DNA from: Paramacrobiotus metropolitanus
Lineage: Eukaryota > Tardigrada > Eutardigrada > Parachela > Macrobiotidae
Length of the DNA stretch: 64,000 nt
Assembly: GCF_019649055.1 (NCBI RefSeq)
Contig: NW_026570304.1
Coordinates: 248,001-312,000 of the forward strand
Direction of reading: 5' to 3'
Below the pieces are notes generated by a model, which searched no databases, was not told where the DNA came from, and saw nothing but the letters and a program-made list of their open reading frames with translations. The translations under genes and the position numbers were made by a program. How positions within the stretch are numbered: position 1 is the first letter of the stretch; each line of letters starts with the position of its first letter. Positions 1 to 7,742 of this stretch are shown here, piece by piece.

Positions 1-1448
1 CGTGCTTCACGAACACTTTAGCGAATTCTTTGGCCGTTGCCGTCTTCATTGGTACCGCAATCACATATTTCGTCAGTTGATCAATAAACACCGCTATGTA
101 TTTGTATCCGTGTTTCTTCGTTGGTAACAGCGGTCCTTTCAGATCAGCGTACACTCGGAAGAACGGATGTCCGACTTTAATCTCTTGTAGTTTTCCCGGT
201 GGGCATTTTCTTGGTGTCTTGCGGAACTGGCAACCTTGGCAGGCGAGTATATAATTCTTCACATCTGTACTCATCCTGTCCCAGTAGTATCGGAGTCTTA
301 TCGCTGACAATGTCTTTTCAAATCCCAAGTGACCTGCTGCTTTCTCGTCGTGCAATGCGTGGATTATCGATCTTCGCATTGACAACGGTACCACGTATGA
401 CCTTTCAAGTCTCCCATTTTTGTCCTTTACCCGGTATAATATACCGTTCCATAACTGGTAGTGCACTTCAAATTTCGATCTTGTTTCCGCGTCTGGTAGG
501 TGTTCCAATTCGTCTATGATCATTGCCAGATGGGGATCTTTCAACTGTTTATTCCGCAATTGCAAGTTGGAATCATCAACCTCTTCTTCGTCACCTTGCA
601 GGTTGACAATGCGAACTGTCGCCGTACTGAGTTCATTCCAATCCTTGATGACCTTGCATCGTGGTAACGGTTTATACCGCTTTTTCGCCTGTTTTGGGAA
701 TCTCAGCAGTTTGATTGGGCATTCGTTCAACGCTTGTGCCACTTTGTCCGTTTCCCAAAGGTCATCTCTATTCTCCGCTCTATCATCAAGTCCCGTGACC
801 TTTCCATTCTGCATTTGAGATTCCGCGTCAATTCCGGTGACCTTTAAGTCACTAACGGCGGGCAACCAGCTTCTCACTCGGTTCACTTTTGCTTCGTTTT
901 CAGCCGACTCGTTCGCCGTAGCTGAGGTGACCTTTAATCGTTTCTCCCTCTGTTCCACCATCTGCAGGAACAGCTGTCCAACTTCAATTGCCGGTTCCTT
1001 CGTATCAAACTCCTTCTTGTAATCCTCGAAATTCGGAATCTCATCAAATTCTTCTTCGTGACACGTCGGACCTTCAATTGGCGCTCTTGATAACGCGTCC
1101 GCGTTGTCACAATATTTTCCCGGTTTGTATTCGATTTTAAATTGGTGGCCTTGTAGTGCCATTGCCCATCTTGTTAAGCGTGGGTTCATTCCAACTTTAT
1201 TCGTTTCTGACCTTAGCAAGTTGGTCAGCGCCTGATGGTCCGTCCTTACGGTGAACTCGGCATAATCGATGTACGGCTTGAATTTCCTGACAGCGAACAC
1301 TACTGCCAGACATTCCCATTCTGTTACACCGTAATTCTTCTCAGCTCCATGTAGAACACGACTGGCGTACGCGATCGGATGTCCATCTTGTGACAGCACA
1401 GCTCCAATTCCTTCTTTACTTGCGTCGCATTCGATTACGGTCGGTTTT
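1..1448 (-). CDS. pol: Pol C-terminal part: RNase H and integrase (partial)
   Basis: The minus-strand frame starting around base 1448 is open to the window edge. It begins with the RNase H strand containing DASKEGIGAVLSQDG and the later motif TDHQALTNLL, then ADALSRAPIEG. An acidic linker holding three AAGGTCAC copies (795, 837, 927), all read as KVT, follows. Next come an H2C2 zinc-binding domain (HALHDEKAAGH ... CQGC, about 290-360) and the start of the DDE integrase core (VYADLKGP ... YIAVFIDQLT). The catalytic core is cut by the window edge. Upstream it joins the RT segment only through a one-base frame change near 1445-1448. RNase H and integrase identity is secure from motif order; the RNase H-integrase linker is longer than usual. 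Confidence 0.88.
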
Positions 1449-3330
1449 GCGGGTCAAACTTTGCCAGTACTGGACCTTCACATAACAACTGTTTCAAACT
1501 GTTGAACTCATCTTCATGTACCTTCGTCCAGTCCTTTTTCACGTGCTTGTCTTGTCTCAGCAACTCGTATAGGTGGCAGGTCTTCTGTGCATATCCCATT
1601 ATGAACTTGCGGTAATAGTTCGCCAGTCCAAGGAATGACCTTAATTGCCTTTCTGTCTGAGGCCGTTTAAAATCTGAGACCGCGGTGACCTTTTCCGGAT
1701 CCATGCGAATTCCGTCTTCACTGAGTATGTGACCCAGGAATCCCATTTGTCTCATTCCGAATTCACATTTCGTTGGCTTTATTGTGAATCCCGCTTCGAC
1801 CAGGCTCATTAGGACGTTTCTCAAATTCTGCATGAAAATTTCCCAAGTTTTTCCAGCGAAGATAACGTCATCAATGTACCCGAAAACGCAACCCTTTCTT
1901 TTCGCTTTTGAGAGTACTTTGTCCATGCACAACTGGAATGTTGCTGGTCCGTTGCACACTCCGAATGGCATTCGTTTAAACCGGTACATTCCATCTTGCG
2001 TTACAAAGGTCGTCTTGTTGATAGACGCCGGATCCATTGGGATCTGCCAGAATCCACTTTGTAGATCCATTTTTCCATAATATTTATTGCCTGCGCACGC
2101 GTCGAGCAATTCATCTGGGTTCGGTAGCGGATAATTGTTCTTTCTTGTTAACTTGTTAAGCATGATATAGTTGACACAAAATCTTGTCCCCATTGTCCCG
2201 TCGCCATTTTTCTTTACTGCCAGAACGACTGGAAAACTCCACTCGGCATCTGACGGTTCGATCACATCTTGTGCCAACATCTCCTCAATATGCTTCGTTA
2301 TAAACTCACGGCCTGTCCAACTCGTTCTGGCCGGGTTACACTTAACTGGCTTTGCATCTCCCGTGTCAATTACGTGAGTGACCCCTTTTACATCTCCATA
2401 CGGTTTCTTTGATGTGGGTAAGACCTTCCAGAATTCCCAGAACGCGTTATACACGTCGTTTTTCTGCTCTTGGGTAAGGTCAGGTCCCAATTTCAAGTTT
2501 TCGATTATCTTTTTCAGTTCAGCTTTCGTTGTATCGTCCACCTCAGGGTCTTCGAGTACGTTTTTCACTGTCCCTGCGTTGACCTTTACATTCTCCATAT
2601 GTTCATACGGCTCAACATAGCCGAGTAGCTGATTTTTCTTCACGATCCGGTATTTGCTACTATGATTCGCAATGACGATTTCAAAGTATTTTCCTCTATG
2701 GTCCGTCACTCCTGCCAACGGTTGAACTTCAGTTTCCACTTGTGGGACCGGTGTAAACATCAACTTGTTTTGGGCCGGTGCATATTTTCCCATCTTGACC
2801 TTTACACGCGTGCAATTTGACGGTTTCAATTTGATTCGCTGGTCGCTGTAAACTTTGATCACGTCCTTCGACATTCTAGCTTTTTCCTCTTTCAATCTTC
2901 TGACTTTAATATCCTTTTCTTTTTCCTCATCTACTTCGTCATCTTCATCCAAGTCCATTAAATCTTCTTGTTCTGAAAGGTCACTTACACCTGAATCTTC
3001 CGAAGTTGTTGAGTTATCACTTGAACTCCTCCACTCGGAGTCCGAGTTACTGCTCTCATATTCTTGTGCAGTAGCTTGACCTTTGTCAGTCTTTTCGAGT
3101 GGGCGCTCATCAACTCCTTCATCTTCTGATGAAAGGTCACTTTCGTTTTCCCCCGAATCGCTAAGTTCTTTCGCTTTCGAATTTTTGAGCAGAGGTTTGT
3201 CCCCTTCTTTTGCCTTTCGCCCATTTCGTGCGGCGACTCTTGGGTGACTCCTTGCTACTCGGATTCTCGCTGGTGACCTTCTGATTGGTCGGAGTTTGAC
3301 CTTTCTTCGTCCGATTTTGACTTTTCCAGT
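1435..3330 (-). CDS. pol: Pol N-terminal part: reverse transcriptase
   Basis: Translated from the minus strand, this segment has the classic Ty3/gypsy RT blocks: an N-terminal linker, VIEPSDAEWSFPVVLAVKK, TRFCVNYIMLNKLT, KMDLQSGFWQIPMD, FKRMPFGVCNGPATFQ, the catalytic YIDD box (1867-1878), TKCEFGMRQMGFLGHILS and the thumb motif LRSFLGLANYYRKF. The frame is open from about 3330 and overlaps the protease ORF by about 75 nt in the -1 frame; the first in-frame ATG is at 2958. It stops at 1435 just before the RNase H strand, where a one-base frame change is needed to continue. The N-terminal 130 codons are very acidic and hold two copies of the repeated 8-mer, both read as SDLS. Initiation by frameshift from the protease ORF is more likely than use of the internal ATG. 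Confidence 0.9.
   Translation of the reverse strand, partial: TGKVKIGRRKVKLRPIRRSPARIRVARSHPRVAARNGRKAKEGDKPLLKNSKAKELSDSGENESDLSSEDEGVDERPLEKTDKGQATAQEYESSNSDSEWRSSSDNSTTSEDSGVSDLSEQEDLMDLDEDDEVDEEKEKDIKVRRLKEEKARMSKDVIKVYSDQRIKLKPSNCTRVKVKMGKYAPAQNKLMFTPVPQVETEVQPLAGVTDHRGKYFEIVIANHSSKYRIVKKNQLLGYVEPYEHMENVKVNAGTVKNVLEDPEVDDTTKAELKKIIENLKLGPDLTQEQKNDVYNAFWEFWKVLPTSKKPYGDVKGVTHVIDTGDAKPVKCNPARTSWTGREFITKHIEEMLAQDVIEPSDAEWSFPVVLAVKKNGDGTMGTRFCVNYIMLNKLTRKNNYPLPNPDELLDACAGNKYYGKMDLQSGFWQIPMDPASINKTTFVTQDGMYRFKRMPFGVCNGPATFQLCMDKVLSKAKRKGCVFGYIDDVIFAGKTWEIFMQNLRNVLMSLVEAGFTIKPTKCEFGMRQMGFLGHILSEDGIRMDPEKVTAVSDFKRPQTERQLRSFLGLANYYRKFIMGYAQKTCHLYELLRQDKHVKKDWTKVHEDEFNSLKQLLCEGPVLAKFDPQNRP
1442..1449 (-). 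other. frame break in pol at an A4 run
   Basis: The RT frame ends at a TAA (1437-1435), while the conserved continuation into RNase H lies in the -1 frame. The two overlap at a run of four A on the coding strand (T at 1445-1448). Programmed shifting inside the RT-RNase H boundary is not expected in this family, so a one-base deletion in the copy or an assembly homopolymer error is the simplest reading. Confidence 0.6.
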
Positions 3331-6300
3331 TCATTTATTTCTTCGGGACTCGTTAATGGCTTTTCGGTCAACTCGACCGGCGGACATTCCTCACCGTTAT
3401 CGAGTGGCCTTTCTCCGTTTTTTGCCTCAGTTGCTGGGTTTTGCTGCTCATTCGATATCCTTTCAACTTCCTCTTTGAACCTTTTCCACATTTCCCCTCT
3501 ATCCGTTAACATCTGCGCAATATCGAAAGCCGACTTTGAACTTTCTTCCGTTTCGTTCGATTGTCCTTCGGCTATCTCTTGAACTGGTTCCTCTTTCTCT
3601 GCTTCTTTGACAGTCCCTTTATTGGCTTCATCCTGTTGAACTGTTTCGTAACCTTTAGGTCGTTTAGTACCAACGAAAATGCAGTTTGCCATCAGCTCTT
3701 CGGTGACCCATTCATCATTTGGAATCGTTTCATACATGCACCATGTATCACCGCCTCGTTCGGGGTGGTCCACTCCATCTGGATCTGGTGCAAAGGTCAC
3801 CTTTTTCTTTTGCACTAATCCCGGTAACCTTCTTTTCCGGGTAACCTGTAGTTCTCGCATCTCTTTTACGTCAAATTTGGGGATTTCTCCCTCGAATTTC
3901 TTCCAGTATTTCTCGAATGCTTTTTCGTTTCCCTCTTTTAACGCGTTGTAGTACACTTCAAGTGATTCGTAGACGGGTGTGCCAAGTCCTGCCGGGAAAA
4001 TAATCGTCCTCCCTTCACCCTTATACATGTGGTTTACACGGAAGTCCCAGAAAAGGTCAACTCTCGCTTCTTCCCACATTTCTCCTTCCTCGGTCATTTC
4101 TTCTATCTCTCGTTCAAATCTCCTTTCTGTTGCTACCGGATCGAGAGGATCTTGGATTCCTTTCTCGACACGTTGCAACCAATGGTTTAGCCATCTGCCT
4201 CTTTCAATTATAAAACTTTCCACACAGGACAACCACGTTCGATATCTATTCCAATGATACCGTTCGATGTGTGGTTTCCACATTCCGTTTGTCCGCATGA
4301 TGCTTTTCGCTTTCTTTTGGGCATGACCTTTAAGGTCTGCTAATGCGGCATTACATCTTGGCCATTCTGAAGGGTCATCTTGAGAGGCATTTTCACAACA
4401 TTCCGCGCATTCCCATTGTGGTTGCACTCTGCACGGATCCTCAAAGTAACCGTGGTGACAACTCCCGGCTCGTTCTTCTGGAGTTAATGTCCTTTGACTC
4501 GCTTCCGGTTTAATCTGTTCCTGTACTGTGGTATCTTCCTCACATTCGATTGGAGTCACGCTTTTATCCTCAGAGGATATTTCAATGACCTCTGGTTCTT
4601 TTTCTGTTTGGTGACCTTTCAATTGTTCAAGTGCCTTGTCGCGGATTTCGCTTGTAAACATCTGTTCCTCTTCAGCTATTCGTTTCAAAACTCGTAACCT
4701 TTCACTCTTTTTATCCTTCCCCACTTTAGCCGTCTTTATTTCCAGTGTCTCTGGTACTGGGATAGGCTTTGCCCACTCCATGTCTGGCACAAGCGATTGT
4801 TTCGCTGCAACTGCCGCTTCTTTCTGTGTGGCAATTATCTCTTCAAGCGTTGGTGACCTTTCGGTAGCAGGTCGTGGTTCGAAAAAGGGTTCCTTTTGAG
4901 AGTCACGTTCTGTTACTTCCTCTTTGGCTTTATCTGGTAGCCTTTCATTTTGGGTAGCAGGTCGTGGTTCGAAAAGGTTCGAATTACGCTCTCGTTCCAA
5001 GTTCTCAGTTGCTGGTGACCTTTTGTCTTCCTTTCCCAGTGCCTCTGGTACTGGGATAACTTTTTCGACATTTCCATTTTCTTTTTTCGATTCCAGTGCC
5101 TCTGGTACTGGGATAATTTCTTCCTGCTGCACTTTTGTCATTCCCGGTGCCTCTGGTACTGGGATGACCTTTTCTCTTCCCTTCTGTGTCAGCAAAGTCC
5201 GATTTAATGTCTTTTCGATCTCCTGCTGGATTACTTGCAACTGCTCAAATGGTGACAATTCTTTTCGCGTCATCTTTTTCTTTTCGTTTCCCGGTGCCTC
5301 TGGTACTGGGATTAGCGCTTTATTAACAGTTTGAGCCTTTTCCTGTTTTGCAAGTTCGGTGACCTTTCCGACTTGTACTTTGGCAACTGGTTTTGGGTCA
5401 TCTTCTTTTTCTTCTTCACCTTCATTATCCATCAGTACAAATTTCTTTTCCAAGAAGTCGAATCCCAGTAACACTTGTACGTCGTCACACTTCGGTCGGA
5501 CGTAGAAGGAATGTTCGCTTGTCTTCTTTCGTAAGGTCACTGGTGCTACACAGTAATGCGTCACCAGGAATCCTGACGTTCCGCTAATTCCGTTAATCTT
5601 CACCAGTCTATCTGGTGGCAGTGGGAGCATATGAAGTCCATTCTTCTCACAAAGCGGTTTGCTGATCAGCGACGTCTCAGCGCCGGTGTCCAACATTGCG
5701 TTGACCTTTATGTCTCCCACTTTCACTTCGTGAGTGTATGCTTCAATTCTTTTAGGCAATTTTCCGTTTTGAATCTTCAATGTGTGAATCTTACATTTCA
5801 CAGGGATGAGCGATACTGGTCCCGGATCCATATCGGAAAGCACTTGTCCTTTTGCTGGAGTGCTATGACCTTTCAGTATCTCGCTCAGCTTATCAATCCT
5901 ATGTGGAACGTTAGTCCGAACATCGTAATATTTTCGAGTCTCTTTCTTGTCTGTTTGCTTCTCAGGAATCTTTTTACTGCTGGTGACCTTTTCGGCATTT
6001 TGCACTTGCTCGTTTGCTTTTGTGCCAGCTGTGTGACCTTTTGTCACTTCGTTTATCGTCTGATGAATCAGTTCCTCTTTACGGTTTTCATTTCGCTTAT
6101 CTCGCAGCTTCTCAATGACTTCACTTGTTATTTGGTCAGCTTGCTTCAGTTCCTCTGCTTCACTATCTTTCATCTCATCTGGTGACCTTTCATATGTGAC
6201 CATATCATATCCCTTTTCGGTCATCCATTCGATTACCTTTGCGGACACTTCATTGTTCGTTTTCGTCTGATCAATTTGTGAAGACATTCCATCTGTTCGG

Positions 6301-7742
6301 CCTGGTGACTTATCGTTGGCATCCTTTTGCAGTGCTTGAGATAAGTCCCGTGACCTTTCAACTGCGCTACTCTGTTGCGTTTGCGCCATCTCGTTTGACC
6401 TTCCTTTCTGTTTATTTTGCGCTAAGTCCTGTGACCTTTCGTTGCGCTTCATGACAAATCCGCCGTTTGTCAGCTTTTGTATAGGGACTTTTTCTCCATA
6501 ATTCGGCGGTTTATCCTGTGGCGGAGCATTGCGTGAATAATTCCAGTCAGCGCATGTCTTCTTATATTCCTCTGCGTTGAATGCTGGGACTGGGTTCGGT
6601 GACCCTTGCGCTGGTTTCCCGGTAACCAACTCTTCTAGTCGCTTTCTTTCACATTGCGTTCGCAACTGTTGCATATCCCAGTAGTCCCCTTGTGACATTT
6701 TCGCTTTCTGCTTTGCCTTCGGCGTTACGGGTATCCACATCCCGTGATTCCCATTCGGTCTGTAGGCCACTTTTTGCCAGATTTCCTTCCGTTGCAGCGT
6801 TATTGCATCTACAAGTGAGTCTTCGGAGTTCTGTTGTGCCGTTTCGCTATTCTTTTGCTGCGCTGTTCGCAGTGTCAAGTCTGTTTCTTGACCTTTTAAC
6901 ACGACGCTGTCGCCGTGACCTTTCGCATTCGCACTCGCTCCTTGACCTTTAACTTGGACCTTTCCAACGGAAGGTGACCTTTCATCTTTACTACTAACGG
7001 TGATATTCTGCTTAATCCATTCTTGCCTTGCCAGCTTCTCTTCTTCGTCTTCTGAACAATTCCAAAACTTTGGCTTTGGCTCCCCGCAACAATCGCAACT
7101 TGGCTCATTCGCCTTATCGTTTTCTGCCAAAAATTTTCGGAATTTCGCATGCTGCTCGTTTTCTTCTTGCGCAGTATCATTCTGCGGTTTCTTCTGATTC
7201 AGCAGCGCCTGTTTAATCTTTGCGTTCCGTTGTGCGCGTCGTTGCGCTAACACTTCTTCGCTGCAATACGGTGACCTTTCATTTTGCTGCACTTTTTGCA
7301 GTGTCGCGCTACCGTCACGACAATTTCCACTCGCAGTACCATTCTGCGGTGACCTTTGGTCCCGTTGCGCGTTTCCATTCGCAGTAACATTCTGCGGTGA
7401 CTTTTTATCCACTTGGACGTTCCCACTCGCAGTACCATTCTGCGGTGACCTTTGATTTTGTGACGGTATCCCTATAACCGTTCCGTTTCCTTTTTGCGAT
7501 GACGGCATCCATATAGCCGTTTCTCTTTGTTGTGGCGGCATCCATCTAGCCGTTTCTTGTGGTTGCGGCATCCATATAGCCGGTCCACTTTGCTTTTTCG
7601 CTGACGGCATCCATATAGCCGTTGCAGTGGTCACGTTCACTGCAGTACCATTCTGCAGTGGTGACCTTTCCCTTTTATCCGGTGGTTTAGGGTCGGGTCG
7701 ATCAGTAGGCTCACCGGTGCCTACTGATCTTGCCCGTTTCCC
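3255..7742 (-). CDS. pro: protease ORF with long repetitive arms (Gag-Pro extension)
   Basis: A frame of about 1495 codons lies in -1 relative to gag and is entered at the GGGAAAC site at 7736-7742; the 7640 position often taken as a start is GTG, so a frameshift start is preferred. The N-terminal 600 residues are low complexity: degenerate IWMP repeats, PQNGTASGN repeats and many ERSP tetrapeptides. A retropepsin-like aspartic protease follows, with VNAMLDTGAETSLIS (DTGA at 5679-5690) and the flap/ILGF-like VLLGFDFLEKK. Then come five IPVPEA-type repeats, two FEPRPAT repeats, and a C-terminal region with Trp-rich segments and a Cys/His cluster (HHGYFEDPC ... CAECC). It ends at TAG 3257-3255, overlapping the RT frame. 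The size is exceptional for a Ty3 protease region; the extra arms have no function I recognise. Confidence 0.85.
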   Translation of the reverse strand, partial: GKRARSVGTGEPTDRPDPKPPDKRERSPLQNGTAVNVTTATAIWMPSAKKQSGPAIWMPQPQETARWMPPQQRETAIWMPSSQKGNGTVIGIPSQNQRSPQNGTASGNVQVDKKSPQNVTANGNAQRDQRSPQNGTASGNCRDGSATLQKVQQNERSPYCSEEVLAQRRAQRNAKIKQALLNQKKPQNDTAQEENEQHAKFRKFLAENDKANEPSCDCCGEPKPKFWNCSEDEEEKLARQEWIKQNITVSSKDERSPSVGKVQVKGQGASANAKGHGDSVVLKGQETDLTLRTAQQKNSETAQQNSEDSLVDAITLQRKEIWQKVAYRPNGNHGMWIPVTPKAKQKAKMSQGDYWDMQQLRTQCERKRLEELVTGKPAQGSPNPVPAFNAEEYKKTCADWNYSRNAPPQDKPPNYGEKVPIQKLTNGGFVMKRNERSQDLAQNKQKGRSNEMAQTQQSSAVERSRDLSQALQKDANDKSPGRTDGMSSQIDQTKTNNEVSAKVIEWMTEKGYDMVTYERSPDEMKDSEAEELKQADQITSEVIEKLRDKRNENRKEELIHQTINEVTKGHTAGTKANEQVQNAEKVTSSKKIPEKQTDKKETRKYYDVRTNVPHRIDKLSEILKGHSTPAKGQVLSDMDPGPVSLIPVKCKIHTLKIQNGKLPKRIEAYTHEVKVGDIKVNAMLDTGAETSLISKPLCEKNGLHMLPLPPDRLVKINGISGTSGFLVTHYCVAPVTLRKKTSEHSFYVRPKCDDVQVLLGFDFLEKKFVLMDNEGEEEKEDDPKPVAKVQVGKVTELAKQEKAQTVNKALIPVPEAPGNEKKKMTRKELSPFEQLQVIQQEIEKTLNRTLLTQKGREKVIPVPEAPGMTKVQQEEIIPVPEALESKKENGNVEKVIPVPEALGKEDKRSPATENLERERNSNLFEPRPATQNERLPDKAKEEVTERDSQKEPFFEPRPATERSPTLEEIIATQKEAAVAAKQSLVPDMEWAKPIPVPETLEIKTAKVGKDKKSERLRVLKRIAEEEQMFTSEIRDKALEQLKGHQTEKEPEVIEISSEDKSVTPIECEEDTTVQEQIKPEASQRTLTPEERAGSCHHGYFEDPCRVQPQWECAECCENASQDDPSEWPRCNAALADLKGHAQKKAKSIMRTNGMWKPHIERYHWNRYRTWLSCVESFIIERGRWLNHWLQRVEKGIQDPLDPVATERRFEREIEEMTEEGEMWEEARVDLFWDFRVNHMYKGEGRTIIFPAGLGTPVYESLEVYYNALKEGNEKAFEKYWKKFEGEIPKFDVKEMRELQVTRKRRLPGLVQKKKVTFAPDPDGVDHPERGGDTWCMYETIPNDEWVTEELMANCIFVGTKRPKGYETVQQDEANKGTVKEAEKEEPVQEIAEGQSNETEESSKSAFDIAQMLTDRGEMWKRFKEEVERISNEQQNPATEAKNGERPLDNGEECPPVELTEKPLTSPEEINELEKSKSDEERSNSDQSEGHQRESE
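4740..5320 (-). repeat. five in-frame IPVPEA/L repeats in the protease ORF
   Basis: On the plus strand the word CCTCTGGTACTGGGAT recurs near 4750, 5043, 5098, 5150 and 5296. On the coding strand each reads IPVPEA(P/L)G or IPVPETLE at the start of a charged segment. Unlike the AAGGTCAC word, this repeat keeps one frame, so it looks protein-driven. Confidence 0.8.
5600..5800 (-). other. retropepsin-like aspartic protease domain
   Basis: Inside the protease ORF, minus-strand residues read KVGDIKVNAMLDTGAETSLI. DTGA is the single active-site triad of retroviral-type proteases, which work as homodimers. About 80 residues later VLLGFDFL fits the conserved Gly-containing C-terminal motif. Confidence 0.85.
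7470..7640 (-). repeat. degenerate IWMP repeats near the start of the protease ORF
   Basis: At least four plus-strand copies of GCATCCATATAGCCG or close variants (about 7505, 7539, 7569, 7607), plus weaker copies near 7476 and 6730, encode AIWMP/ARWMP/MWIP on the coding strand with a spacing of 31-38 nt. Confidence 0.75.
7700..7742 (-). promoter_or_regulatory. -1 ribosomal frameshift signal at the gag/pro junction
   Basis: Read on the minus strand: the heptamer GGGAAAC (7742-7736) sits in gag phase as G GGA AAC. A 6-nt spacer follows, then GATCAGTAGGC, an 8-nt loop, and GCCTACTGATC, an 11-bp perfect stem (7729-7719 paired with 7710-7700). The gag stop TAG (7723-7721) lies inside the 5' arm. 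Slipping -1 onto GGG AAA C enters exactly the protease ORF frame. Heptamer phase, spacer length and stem all match known retroviral -1 sites. Confidence 0.92.

Noticed and set aside
1-7200. Plus-strand ORFs such as 199-519, 4924-5334, 5631-6185
   Set aside because: Antisense shadows of the retroelement polyprotein; most begin with GTG or TTG and have no domain character.
7640-7640. Protease ORF starting at 7640
   Set aside because: The codon is GTG and the frame is open well upstream; entry by the -1 site at 7736-7742 is better supported.
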